Part shown: positions 24,418-33,188 of the stretch, one piece after another
Layout of the letters: every line of letters starts with the position of its first letter
Numbering within the stretch: position 1 is the first letter of the stretch
NCBI GenBank assembly: GCA_024743195.1
Contig: JANSXE010000004.1
Coordinates: 186,001 to 250,000, forward strand
Direction of reading: 5' to 3'
DNA from: Alphaproteobacteria bacterium
GTDB taxonomy: Bacteria > Pseudomonadota > Alphaproteobacteria > UBA8366 > Aestuariispiraceae
Length of the DNA: 64,000 nucleotides
Notes under the pieces: generated by a model
Database searches by the model: none
What the model saw: the letters and a program-made list of their open reading frames with translations, nothing else
What the model was told of the DNA's origin: nothing
Translations under genes and position numbers: made by a program

Positions 24418-26082
24418 ATGACAGACAACTCCTCCCCGGTCTTCACGCCGCCGCCGCAAGGCGGGTGGCGCAGCGAGCGACGCGGCGCGCTTCGCATTCA
24501 CAGCGCGGGCGCGCCCGAGGGGCTTTCGGCGCTGCTGCAGGCGCTCGAACGCGCGCCGGACGCCGCGGGGGCGGCGCGCGCGCTGGCCGGCGTTTCGGGA
24601 GTCTTCGCCCTGGTGATCGAGGGGCCGGACTGGCTGCTGGCGGCGGTCGACCGCATCCGCTCGATCCCGCTGATCTGGCGGCGCGACGCCGCCGGCCGGA
24701 TCGCGCTGGCGCAGACGGCGGCGACGCTGGGCGAGGGGCCCTTGACGCCCGATCCGGAGCAGGCGCTCGCAACCGCGCGCGCGGGCTATACGGTGGGGCG
24801 CGGGACGCTGTTCCGCGAGGTGACGGGGCTGATGGCCGGGGAGCTTCTGCTCGTCGGGCCGGACGGCGCGGCGCAGCAGGCCGCCTATCACCGCTACCGC
24901 CCCTGGCGCGCTCCGTTCGAGGCCACGCGCGACGAGGCGGCGGCGCGGCGCGATCTGGCCGAGCTCACCCTGGACATCCTGCGCGAGACGATCGTAAAGG
25001 CGGACGGCCGCCCCATCGCCCTGCCGCTGAGCGCGGGCCTGGATTCGCGCCTCATCGCCAGCGGGCTCAGACATCTGGGTCATGAGAATGTGATCTGCTT
25101 CGCCTACGGCCGGCCGGGAAACCGGGAGGCGCTGGCGAGCGAACGGATCGCGCAACGGCTGGGCTATCCCTGGCGCTTCGCGCCCTATGACAACCTCACC
25201 ATGCACTGGGCCTTCCGACGGCCCGATTACGCCGCCTTCCGCGTCCATTCCGACAGCCTGACCGGCGTGCATTTTCCGCAGGACTTTCCGGCGCTCTCCT
25301 TTCTGCTGGCGCGCGGACTGCTGCCCAAGGACTGCCTGGTGGTCAACGGCCAGTCGGGCGACTTCCTGACCGGGAACCATATCCCGGACTCACTCCTGGC
25401 GGACGGCGCGCGCGGCCTGGACGAGAGGGCGCGCGCAGCGGTTCTGGAGGCTCTGCGGCTCAAGCATTTCAAGCAGTGGGGCTTCCTCGAGACCGAGGCG
25501 GCGAACCGGCGCGTCGACGCGCTGCTCTCCGCGCAGGTCGACGCGCTCATGGCGGGCGAGGACGCCGAGGAGGCCGCGCCCTTCGGCGTCTACGAGGCGG
25601 TCGAGTTCCACGACCGCCAATCGAAGTACGTGGTCAACGGCCAGCGGGCCTACGAGGCGCTTGGCCTCGCCTGGGACCTGCCGCTGTGGCGGGAGCGCTA
25701 CATCGACTATTGGGAGGCGGCGCCGCGCGCCTGGAAGGCGCGTCAGCGGCTCTATCGCGAGATGCTGGAGGAGGCGGACTGGGGCCGCGTGTGGCGCGAC
25801 ATCCCGGTCAACCGGCTGCGCGTCCGGCCGGGTTGGATGCGGCCCGTGCGCTTCTTCTTCAAGGCGCTGCACGCGCCGCTGGGCCGCGCCGCCTGGCGCC
25901 GGTTCGAGCGCCGCTATCTCGACTACTTCACCTCGCCGCTGTGCGGCTATGCGCTGAGGCCCTGGCGCGCCGTCGCCTTCGATCGGCGCGAGCCCATGAC
26001 TGCTTTGAGCCCGCATATCGAGGAGTATCTGGACGCGCACGGGATCGCGTTGACGGCGCTCGCCGAGGAGGGCGCCGCGTGA
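24418..26082 (+). CDS. Asparagine-synthase-like protein with a degenerate N-terminal domain
   Basis: A 554-residue protein related to the C-terminal, ATP-pyrophosphatase half of asparagine synthetase B. The PP-loop is ALPLSAGLDSRLIASGL near residues 199-215, replacing the usual SGGxDS. Conserved context follows with VVNGQSGDFLTGNHIPDSLL. The N-terminal 190 residues resemble the shape of the glutaminase domain but do not begin with Met-Cys, so glutamine hydrolysis is not expected; ammonia or another amine may be the nucleophile. The gene begins 40 bases after pseI, and the polysaccharide-deacetylase-like gene overlaps its stop. A role in forming an amide on a sugar carboxylate or joining an amine to the glycan is inference. 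Confidence 0.72.
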   Translation: MTDNSSPVFTPPPQGGWRSERRGALRIHSAGAPEGLSALLQALERAPDAAGAARALAGVSGVFALVIEGPDWLLAAVDRIRSIPLIWRRDAAGRIALAQTAATLGEGPLTPDPEQALATARAGYTVGRGTLFREVTGLMAGELLLVGPDGAAQQAAYHRYRPWRAPFEATRDEAAARRDLAELTLDILRETIVKADGRPIALPLSAGLDSRLIASGLRHLGHENVICFAYGRPGNREALASERIAQRLGYPWRFAPYDNLTMHWAFRRPDYAAFRVHSDSLTGVHFPQDFPALSFLLARGLLPKDCLVVNGQSGDFLTGNHIPDSLLADGARGLDERARAAVLEALRLKHFKQWGFLETEAANRRVDALLSAQVDALMAGEDAEEAAPFGVYEAVEFHDRQSKYVVNGQRAYEALGLAWDLPLWRERYIDYWEAAPRAWKARQRLYREMLEEADWGRVWRDIPVNRLRVRPGWMRPVRFFFKALHAPLGRAAWRRFERRYLDYFTSPLCGYALRPWRAVAFDRREPMTALSPHIEEYLDAHGIALTALAEEGAA

Positions 26083-26858
26083 GCGCCGCGCCCGCCGATT
26101 TCACGCGCGCCGGCTATCGCGCGCTGCTGCAGGCCTTGCTTGAGCGCGGCTACGAGGCCCGACGCTTCCGGGACGCGGGGCCCGAGCGCCCGCATCTGAT
26201 CCTGCGTCACGACGTCGACCTGTGGCCGGAGATCGTGGGCGAGATGGCGCGGATCGAGGCCGATCTGGGCCTTACGGCCGTCTATTTCTTCCTGACGGAC
26301 AGTCCGCTCTACGCGATCGACGCGCCGGAAACGCGCGCGGTGTTCGAGGAACTGGCGGCGCTGGGGCACGAGGTCGGGCTGCATTTCGACGCCGCCGCCC
26401 ATCCCGACGAGGCGGCGGCGCTCGACCGGGCGGCGGCCGACGCCTGCCGCCGGTTGGAGGCGGCCAGCGGTCAATCGGTCGAGACCGTGAGCTTCCACCG
26501 CCCCGCCCGCGCGCTCCTGGGGCGGGCGGAGCCGATCGCGGGGCGCCTGCACGCCTATCAGCCGCGCTTCTTCGAGGATATGGACTATTGCAGCGATTCC
26601 CGCGGCGCCTGGCGGCGCGGCCACCCCTTGGCGCGCCGCTCGGTCCGCGAGGGGCGCGCCCTGCAGCTCTTGACCCACCCCATCTGGTGGGTCCATGACG
26701 ACGCGGGCGACGCCGAGGCGGCGCTCGCCCGCCTGATCGCCGCCAAGGGGGCGGCGTTGAAGCCGGCCGTCGCCGAGACCGTGACCGGTTACGACCCCGC
26801 GACTGGCCGCATTCTGGGCCGCATTCAGGGCCCCATTCAGGGCCCCATTCAGGATTGA
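26079..26858 (+). CDS. Polysaccharide-deacetylase-like protein (NodB fold)
   Basis: A 259-residue protein resembling the NodB-homology carbohydrate esterases. LILRHDVDLWPE near residues 39-50 carries the catalytic Asp region, then YFFLTDSPLYAI and ELAALGHEVGLHFDAAAHPD. VSFHRPARALLGRA and LLTHPIWWVHDD are compatible with later motifs. I cannot see the canonical HxxxH zinc pair clearly, so activity is uncertain. It starts on GTG overlapping the asparagine-synthase-like gene. The protein ends in a Gly-Arg/Pro-Ile-Gln repeat encoded by a 12-base tandem repeat. It may deacetylate an N-acetyl group that is later modified. Confidence 0.68.
   Translation: MSAAPADFTRAGYRALLQALLERGYEARRFRDAGPERPHLILRHDVDLWPEIVGEMARIEADLGLTAVYFFLTDSPLYAIDAPETRAVFEELAALGHEVGLHFDAAAHPDEAAALDRAAADACRRLEAASGQSVETVSFHRPARALLGRAEPIAGRLHAYQPRFFEDMDYCSDSRGAWRRGHPLARRSVREGRALQLLTHPIWWVHDDAGDAEAALARLIAAKGAALKPAVAETVTGYDPATGRILGRIQGPIQGPIQD
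26805..26852 (+). repeat. Four 12-base tandem repeats at the 3' end of the deacetylase gene
   Basis: Four units follow head to tail: GGCCGCATTCTG, GGCCGCATTCAG, GGCCCCATTCAG and GGCCCCATTCAG. They encode the last residues (Gly-Arg-Ile-Gln-Gly-Pro-Ile-Gln and so on) and end directly at the stop codon region, in frame. Confidence 0.92.
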
Positions 26859-26871
26859 GACACGCGACGCC

Positions 26872-27876
26872 ATGATCGAGGACCAAGCGCCCCGGACCGC
26901 CGTCATCGGCGCCGGCTATTGGGGCAAGAACCTGCTGCGCAACCTCGCAGCGCTAGGCGCGCTCGCCGGCTTCCACGACGCCGATGCGGAGACCCGCGCG
27001 CGCTTCGCCGCGCAGTATCCCGAGGCCGCCATGCATGACGACCTGGCGGCGCTGCTGGCGGACCCCGCGATCGAGGCGGTCGCCATCGCGACGCCGGCGG
27101 CGACCCACGGCGCCATCGCGCGCCGGGCGCTGGAGGCCGGCAAGCATGTCTTCGTCGAGAAGCCGCTGTGCCTCGACCTCGCGGAGGCGCGCGCGCTTGG
27201 CGCTCTGGCGGACGCCCGGGGCGTCGTGCTGATGGTCGGCCATCTGCTGCTCTACCATCCGGCCTTCACGGCCCTGCGCGCGCAGGTCGAGGCGGGCGCG
27301 ATCGGCAGGCTGCGCTACGTCTATTCGACGCGCGCCTCGCTGGGCAAGATCCGGCGGGAGGAGAACGCGCTCTGGTCTTTCGCGCCGCACGACATCTCGA
27401 TGATGCTGGCGCTGACCGGACGGGCTCCGACCCGCGTGACCTGCAACGGGGAGGCGTGGCTGAGCCCCGACGTCGCGGACCTGACGCTCAGCCATTTCGA
27501 CTTCGGCGACGGTCTGCAGGGCCATATCTTCGTCAGCTGGCTGCACCCCTACAAGGATCATCGGCTCGTCGTCGTGGGTGAGGCGGGGATGCTGGTCTTC
27601 AACGACACCCTGCCGGGCGCCGACAAGCTGCTGCGCTATCCGCATAGTATCGGCTGGGACGGCGACTTGCCGGTGCTCGACAAGGCCGAGGCGCGCCCGG
27701 TTCCCTTTGGCGAGCAGGAGCCCTTGGCGGAGGAGATGCGTCACTTCCTGACCTGCTGCCGCACCGGGGCGCGGCCGCGCTCCGACGCGCGGGAGGGCGC
27801 GGCGGTGCTCGCCGTGCTCGACATGTGCCAGCGCGCGCTCGCCGCCGGCGCGCCGGTCGAGGCCGACGCCGCATGA
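26872..27876 (+). CDS. wbpB: Gfo/Idh/MocA oxidoreductase, WbpB/WlbA-like
   Basis: A 334-residue NAD-dependent sugar dehydrogenase. The Rossmann loop is [20 protein letters not shown] at about residues 9-28. [20 protein letters not shown] and [11 protein letters not shown] hold the conserved EKP motif, and [14 protein letters not shown] contains the His of the active-site region. Together with the next two genes it matches the WbpB-D-E / WlbA-B-C set, in which this enzyme oxidises C3 of UDP-GlcNAc uronic acid. No UDP-GlcNAc 6-dehydrogenase (WbpA) is present in the window, so the uronic acid must come from elsewhere. It starts 13 bases after the deacetylase gene. Confidence 0.86.
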   Translation: MIEDQAPRTAVIGAGYWGKNLLRNLAALGALAGFHDADAETRARFAAQYPEAAMHDDLAALLADPAIEAVAIATPAATHGAIARRALEAGKHVFVEKPLCLDLAEARALGALADARGVVLMVGHLLLYHPAFTALRAQVEAGAIGRLRYVYSTRASLGKIRREENALWSFAPHDISMMLALTGRAPTRVTCNGEAWLSPDVADLTLSHFDFGDGLQGHIFVSWLHPYKDHRLVVVGEAGMLVFNDTLPGADKLLRYPHSIGWDGDLPVLDKAEARPVPFGEQEPLAEEMRHFLTCCRTGARPRSDAREGAAVLAVLDMCQRALAAGAPVEADAA

Positions 27877-28442
27877 GCGCGCCCTTCATCCATGAGACCG
27901 CCGTGGTCGACGCCGGCGCCGAGATCGGCGACGGCTGCAAGATCTGGCATTTCGTCCACGTGCTGCCGGGAACCCGCATCGGCGCCGGCAGCGTGCTGGG
28001 CCAGAATGTCATGGCGGGGCCCGACGTCACCGTCGGGGCCGGCTGCAAGATCCAGAACAACGTCTCCCTCTACAAGGGCGTGACGCTGGAAGACGAGGTG
28101 TTCTGCGGGCCCTCCTGCGTCTTCACGAACGTGCTGACGCCGCGCGCCTTCGTGGAGCGCAAGGACGCGTTCGCCGACACGCTGGTGCGGCGCGGCGCGA
28201 CCATCGGCGCGAACGCCACGATCGTTTGCGGGGTGACGATCGGGGCCTACGCCCTGGTCGGCGCCGGCGCGGTCGTGACGCGCGACGTCGCCGACCATGC
28301 GCTGGTCGTCGGCAATCCGGCGCGGCGCATCGGCTGGGTCAGCCGCACCGGCGACCGGCTGGGCGCGGACCTGGTCTGCCCGCGCACCGGCGAGCGCTAC
28401 GCCGAAACCGAAACCGGACTGACGCGGAGCGACCGGACGTGA
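27873..28442 (+). CDS. wbpD: Hexapeptide-repeat N-acetyltransferase, WbpD/WlbB-like
   Basis: A 189-residue left-handed beta-helix acetyltransferase. The opening [20 protein letters not shown] and [20 protein letters not shown], followed by [20 protein letters not shown] and [17 protein letters not shown], is the pattern of WbpD/WlbB, the enzyme that acetylates the 3-amino group of the 2,3-diamino uronic acid. The ATG overlaps the wbpB stop, and the stop overlaps the next gene. The 3D fold is typically a trimer with active sites between subunits, known from the family. Confidence 0.88.
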   Translation: MSAPFIHETAVVDAGAEIGDGCKIWHFVHVLPGTRIGAGSVLGQNVMAGPDVTVGAGCKIQNNVSLYKGVTLEDEVFCGPSCVFTNVLTPRAFVERKDAFADTLVRRGATIGANATIVCGVTIGAYALVGAGAVVTRDVADHALVVGNPARRIGWVSRTGDRLGADLVCPRTGERYAETETGLTRSDRT

Positions 28443-29578
28443 GCGATAGGGACCCTATCCAGTTCGTCGATCTTAAGGCCCAATACGCGGCCTACCGGCC
28501 GGAGATCGACGCGGCCGTGCACGCGGTCCTGGACCACGGGAAGTTCATCATGGGTCCGGAGGTCGCGGCCTTCGAGGCGGCGTTGGCCGATTTCGCCGGC
28601 GTCGCGCACGCCGTTGGCTGCTCCAGCGGCACCGACGCCCTTCTCATGATGATGATGGCCGAAGGGGTGGGACCCGGCGACGCGGTCTTCGCGCCCGCCT
28701 TCACCTTCACGGCGACGGCCGAGGTGCCGCTGCTGCTCGGCGCGACGCCGGTCTTCGTCGACGTCGATCCGGACGATTTCAACATGGATCCGGCGGACCT
28801 CGCCCGGCGGGTCGAGGCGGTCAACGCGGCGGGCGCGCTCACGCCGCGCGGCGTGCTGGCGACGGACCTGTTCGGCCTGCCGGCCGACTATGCGGCGATC
28901 GAGGAGGTTGCGTCGGCGAACGGCCTCGCCGTCTGGGCGGATGCGGCGCAGAGCTTCGGCGGGGCGCTCGGCGCGCGGAAGGTCGGCGCGCTCGCCCGCG
29001 CGACGGGCACGAGCTTCTTCCCGGCCAAGCCGCTGGGCGCCTATGGCGATGGCGGGGCGGTGCTGACCGACGATTCGAATTTCGCGGACGCGCTGCGCTC
29101 GATCCGCGCGCACGGCAAGGGCGCGGCGAAGTACGACATCGTGCGCGTCGGCCTGAACGCCCGGCTGGACACCATCCAGGCGGCGATCCTCGGGGTGAAG
29201 CTCGCCCACTTCGCCGACGAGATCGCCGCGCGCGAGCGCGTTGCGAAAGCTTATGATGCGGCGCTGGCGGATGTCGTGCGCACGCCGGTTCGCCGCCAGG
29301 GGCGCCGCAGCGCCTGGGCGCAATACACGATCAAGCTGCCGGCCGACCGGCGCGACGCCGCGGCCGCCGCGCTGAAGCAGGCGGGCGTGCCGACGGCGGT
29401 CTACTATCCGACGCCGATGCATCTGCAGAGCGCGTACCGTGCGCATGGCGACGGCGAAGGCTCCATGCCTGTTTCCGAGGCGCTGTGCGGCGAGGTGCTG
29501 AGCCTGCCGATGCATCCCTTCCTGACCGAGCCGCAGATCGCGCGCATCGCGGATGCGGTGCGCCGCGCCGTCGCCTGA
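28439..29578 (+). CDS. wbpE: DegT aminotransferase, WbpE/WlbC-like
   Basis: A 379-residue PLP aminotransferase that places the 3-amine. It opens with [20 protein letters not shown], characteristic of WbpE, and has [49 protein letters not shown] and the PLP lysine in [19 protein letters not shown] near residue 194. GTG start overlaps wbpD. With wbpB and wbpD this completes the cassette making UDP-2,3-diacetamido-2,3-dideoxy-glucuronate, a third unusual sugar for this locus. Confidence 0.9.
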   Translation: MSDRDPIQFVDLKAQYAAYRPEIDAAVHAVLDHGKFIMGPEVAAFEAALADFAGVAHAVGCSSGTDALLMMMMAEGVGPGDAVFAPAFTFTATAEVPLLLGATPVFVDVDPDDFNMDPADLARRVEAVNAAGALTPRGVLATDLFGLPADYAAIEEVASANGLAVWADAAQSFGGALGARKVGALARATGTSFFPAKPLGAYGDGGAVLTDDSNFADALRSIRAHGKGAAKYDIVRVGLNARLDTIQAAILGVKLAHFADEIAARERVAKAYDAALADVVRTPVRRQGRRSAWAQYTIKLPADRRDAAAAALKQAGVPTAVYYPTPMHLQSAYRAHGDGEGSMPVSEALCGEVLSLPMHPFLTEPQIARIADAVRRAVA

Positions 29579-29590
29579 CCCGCCGCGCCG

Positions 29591-30034
29591 ATGAGCTCCT
29601 TCGCACCCTTCACGCCGGACCTGTTCGCGGCGCATGAGGACGCGTTTCTCGCGATCGCGGCCGATCAGCCGCACGAGTATTGGCGCGCTGAGCATTTTCT
29701 GGCCGAACGGCCCGGCAAATGGAGGCTGTCCTTCGCGGCGATGGCGCAGCCGGAAGCGGTTCCGATCGGCTATGCGATCCTGTCGCAGCCGGAGCCCGCG
29801 CGGGTTCATCTTCACCACTTCATGCTGCGCGCCGATCGGCGCGGCCACGGCCTCGGGACGCGGATGCTGGACGAGTGCGTGCGCCGGGCGCGCGCCGCCG
29901 GGGCCTCGGACCTGACCCTCAAGATCGACCGCGCCGCGCCGCGCGCGCGCGCCTTTTACGCCCGCGCAGGCTTCGTCGAAGCGGACGACGGCGCGCCCTA
30001 TCTGGGGGCCCGCCTATCGCTCGACGCCCGGTGA
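29591..30034 (+). CDS. GNAT N-acetyltransferase
   Basis: A 147-residue single-domain GNAT protein. The acetyl-CoA loop is RADRRGHGLGTRMLDECVRR, and the C-terminal RAFYARAGFVEADD is also typical. It follows wbpE by 12 bases and overlaps the WbqC gene by 4 (GTGA). It may acetylate an amino sugar made in the locus. No feature fixes the substrate. Confidence 0.75.
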   Translation: MSSFAPFTPDLFAAHEDAFLAIAADQPHEYWRAEHFLAERPGKWRLSFAAMAQPEAVPIGYAILSQPEPARVHLHHFMLRADRRGHGLGTRMLDECVRRARAAGASDLTLKIDRAAPRARAFYARAGFVEADDGAPYLGARLSLDAR

Positions 30035-30747
30035 TCCAGCCGCAGATGCTCGTCGCGATCCATCAGCCCAACTACGCGCCCTGGGCGGGCTATTTCCACA
30101 AGCTCGCCCGCGCCGACATCTTTATCTTCCTGGACGATGCGCAGTTCCCAAAGAATTCCTATGTCAATCGGGTGCGGATCCTGGAGCAGGGAAATCCCGT
30201 TTGGCTGACAGTCCCGGCGAAGCCGCGTCTCGGCGCGCCGATCTGCGCCGTGCGCCCCGCGCAGACGGACTGGCCTGCGCGTCATCTGAGCCGCCTCTAC
30301 AACGCCTACCGCACGGCGCCCGCCTTCTCCGCCGTCTGGGGCGACGTGGAATCGGTCTATAAAGCGCTGCCCGCGGGATCGCTGGCGGAGGGAAACCGGA
30401 TGCTGATCACCGGAATTGCGGATCGCCTGGGACTCGAAACGGAGACGCGAAACGCGTCGTCCTATCCCAATTCCGAGGACCTGCGGGCCGACGGCCGCTT
30501 GATCGATCTGGTCCGTCGGGTCGGCGGCGAGGCCTATCTATCGGGCCGCGGCGGGGCCGGTTATCAGGACCCGGCGACGTTCAGGGCGGCGGGGATCGCG
30601 CTTGAAATGACGGATTTCGAGGCCGCTCCCTATCCGCAGGCGGCTGATGCTTTCGCGCCCGGCCTGAGCATTCTGGACGTCGTCTTCGCGCTTGGCTGGG
30701 AAGAGGCGGCGGCCTACGTCCGCAGGCGCGGAGGCGCGCGCGGGTGA
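30031..30747 (+). CDS. WbqC family protein
   Basis: A 238-residue member of the WbqC-like family. It begins VAIHQPNYAPWAGYFHKLAR and continues FIFLDDAQFPKNSYVNRVRI, the family hallmarks, and near residue 175 SGRGGAGYQDPATFRAAGI. The family occurs in O-antigen and glycan clusters; its chemistry is poorly defined, and a role in adding or processing amino acid or amine groups on sugars has been suggested. The GTG at 30,031 overlaps the previous stop; an ATG five codons later is an alternative. It overlaps the double glycosyltransferase gene by 4. Confidence 0.85.
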   Translation: MIQPQMLVAIHQPNYAPWAGYFHKLARADIFIFLDDAQFPKNSYVNRVRILEQGNPVWLTVPAKPRLGAPICAVRPAQTDWPARHLSRLYNAYRTAPAFSAVWGDVESVYKALPAGSLAEGNRMLITGIADRLGLETETRNASSYPNSEDLRADGRLIDLVRRVGGEAYLSGRGGAGYQDPATFRAAGIALEMTDFEAAPYPQAADAFAPGLSILDVVFALGWEEAAAYVRRRGGARG

Positions 30748-33056
30748 GCGCTCTCAAGGTCCTTTGCCTGGACATCGAAGGCGGGCGCGGCGGGTCGTCG
30801 CGCAGCCTGTTGCAGGCGCTTTCGGCGCTCGACCGGCGGCGGGTCGCGCCTACGGTCGTTTGCCGCAGGGGCGGTTGGATCGAGGAGGCCTATCGCGCGC
30901 TCGAGATTCCCTGCCGCATCGAGCCCGAGACGCCGACGCTCACGGCGCTGCATCGGACGAGCCGCAATCTGGCGGTCAACGCGCTGTTTCGGATGCGGGA
31001 TTGGCCGCGGTCCGCCGCGTTCCGGGAGCGCTTGCTGCAAGCCGTCGACGAGAGCGATCTGGTCCATCTGAACCACATCTCGCTGACGCCGTTGGCGGGT
31101 TGGATGCGACGTCTGCGCCCTGCGATCCCCGTCACCCTGCACATCCGCACGATGCCGGTGCGCAGCGTCTTCGCGAGCCGACAGGCGCGCGCCGCGCGCG
31201 CCGCCTGCGACGGGTTCGCCTTCATCACGGAGAACGAACGCCTGCATTTTGAGAGTCAGGCCGGCGGCGCCGCGCCCGGCGCGGTGATCTACAATCCGGC
31301 GCAGCCGATCCCGCCCGGGACGGCGCCGCTGGACGCAATTCCCGCCGACGACCGGCTGAAAGTCGCCTGTCTGTCGAATTATTCCCATTCAAGGGGAATA
31401 GACCGGCTGGTGGATGTCGCCGCCGCCCTGCCGGAGGCGGCGCGACGGCGCATCCTGTTCATCGTCGCCGGCGACATGCGCCTGACCGGCCGGCTGCCCG
31501 GCGCGCTCGGGGACGTCGCGCGGCGCGGCGGAACGCTGGCGGATCATGCGGCGGCGTGCGGGGTGGCCTCGTCGTTCCTGTTCCTCGGCCATGTGACGGA
31601 GCCGGAGCGGGTGCTCGCCGCGGCGGACGTGCTGGTGAAGCCGACGCGCGAGGCCAATCCCTGGGGGCGGGACATCCTGGAGGCGATGGCCGCCGGCGTG
31701 CCGGTCGCCTCCGTCGGCTGGTGCGACCGGTTCGTCGAGAGCGGCGAGACCGGGCTGCTGCAACCCCGCTTCGACGCGCCAGCGCTCGCCGACTGGTTGA
31801 CGGCGGTCGATGGCGATCGCACGCGGCTGCGCGCTCTTGGCGAGCGGGCGCGCCGCCGGGCGGAGACCTTGTGCGCGCCGCCGCGCAGCGCCGCCGCATT
31901 GGTCGACTTTTGGGAGCGCACGGCGCGCGGGGAGGTCGTGGAAGGTCAAGCGCGGGAGGGTCCGACGCCGGCTCGTTCGACGCCGCGGCTGGCGGGCGTG
32001 CTGCCGTCCTTCGCGGGCGGCGGCGCCGAACGCGTCGTGCTCTCGCTGCTGCGCGGCGTCAAGGATGCGGGCGGGGCGGCCGAACTGATTGCGCTCGACG
32101 GCAAGGGGCCGCTCGCGGACAAGGCGGTGGGGCTGGATCGCGTGCAGGTGCTCGACCGGCGGCGGCTGCGCCGGGCGGCGCCGGCCTTGATCGGCGCGAT
32201 CCGCTGGGCGCGCCCCGAGGTGCTGTTCGCCAGCCAAGCCCATCTCAACGCCGGCCTGCTGTTTCTCAAGCCGTTGCTCGGGTCGGTGCGCCTCGTGGTG
32301 CGTGAGGCCAACATGCCGAGCGCCTGCCTTGCGAACGGCCACTGGCCCGGCTGGTTCAAGCCGCTCTACCGGCGGGCGCTGCGCCGTGCGGACCTGGTGA
32401 TCGCGACGTCTCAGCAGATGGCGCTAGAATTCGAGCGCGACTTCCGCGTTCGCCCGGAACGCCTCCGCGTCGTCTACAATCCGGTCGATGAAGCGGAGAT
32501 ACGGGACGCCGCCGCGGCAGGCGCGGTTCGGCGACCTGGGACAGGGCGGCGCTTCGTGGCCGCCGGCCGGCTGGTGCGCCAGAAGGGATTCGGCCGTCTG
32601 GTCGAGTGGATGGCGGCGATGGACGCGGCCGACCACCTGACCATCCTGGGCGAGGGGCCGGAGCGGCGGCGGCTGGAACGCCTGATCGCCGGATGCGGGG
32701 TCGAGAACCGCGTCGACTTGGCCGGTTACTCCGGGGACGCGTGGCGGTGGATGGCGGGCGCCGACGCGCTCCTGATGTCCTCGCTTTGGGAGGGGATGCC
32801 GAACGCGGCGCTCGAAGCATTGGCTGTGGGCGCGCCCGTCATCGCCACCGCGGAAAGCGGCGCGATCGCCGAGGTCGCGGCGTTGGCTCCGCCTGGCGCG
32901 GTCCGGGTGGCGAAAGACGGACCGGGCTTTATCGCCGCCATGCGCGCGGTGCGCCCCGGCCCCGCCGGCCTGCGCGCCAGTCTGTTGCCGCAGGATATGC
33001 AGCGGGATCGCGCCGTGGCCGCCTTCGCGGCGTGGGTCGGGGAACTGGCCCGGTGA
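30744..33056 (+). CDS. Double-domain GT4 glycosyltransferase
   Basis: A 770-residue protein holding two complete GT-B, GT4-type glycosyltransferases in tandem. In the first (about 1-385) the opening is VLCLDIEGGRGGSSRSLLQAL, and the donor-binding block is DVLVKPTREANPWGRDILEAMAAGVPVAS. The second (about 408-770) opens GVLPSFAGGGAERVVLSLLR and has AGRLVRQKGFGRLVEWM and LLMSSLWEGMPNAALEALAVGAPVIATAE. Each half has the EX7E-like acidic motif. Such a protein can add two sugars in succession. It is the clearest glycosyltransferase of the locus. It starts on GTG overlapping wbqC. Confidence 0.88.
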   Translation: MSALKVLCLDIEGGRGGSSRSLLQALSALDRRRVAPTVVCRRGGWIEEAYRALEIPCRIEPETPTLTALHRTSRNLAVNALFRMRDWPRSAAFRERLLQAVDESDLVHLNHISLTPLAGWMRRLRPAIPVTLHIRTMPVRSVFASRQARAARAACDGFAFITENERLHFESQAGGAAPGAVIYNPAQPIPPGTAPLDAIPADDRLKVACLSNYSHSRGIDRLVDVAAALPEAARRRILFIVAGDMRLTGRLPGALGDVARRGGTLADHAAACGVASSFLFLGHVTEPERVLAAADVLVKPTREANPWGRDILEAMAAGVPVASVGWCDRFVESGETGLLQPRFDAPALADWLTAVDGDRTRLRALGERARRRAETLCAPPRSAAALVDFWERTARGEVVEGQAREGPTPARSTPRLAGVLPSFAGGGAERVVLSLLRGVKDAGGAAELIALDGKGPLADKAVGLDRVQVLDRRRLRRAAPALIGAIRWARPEVLFASQAHLNAGLLFLKPLLGSVRLVVREANMPSACLANGHWPGWFKPLYRRALRRADLVIATSQQMALEFERDFRVRPERLRVVYNPVDEAEIRDAAAAGAVRRPGTGRRFVAAGRLVRQKGFGRLVEWMAAMDAADHLTILGEGPERRRLERLIAGCGVENRVDLAGYSGDAWRWMAGADALLMSSLWEGMPNAALEALAVGAPVIATAESGAIAEVAALAPPGAVRVAKDGPGFIAAMRAVRPGPAGLRASLLPQDMQRDRAVAAFAAWVGELAR

Positions 33057-33188
33057 ACCGCCGGCTCCCGACCGGCGTGCAGACGCGGCGGCGCCTTTGG
33101 CCGCCGCTGGAAGGCGCCCGTGTCGTCTCGGCGATCGGCAGGGCCCCGCGCCGGTCCGTTCCCTTGCGTTTCACGGAGCGCGGCTGAG

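Noticed and set aside
10094-26852. Tandem repeats as phase-variation switches
   Set aside because: All units are 12 bases, a multiple of three, so slippage would not turn genes off.
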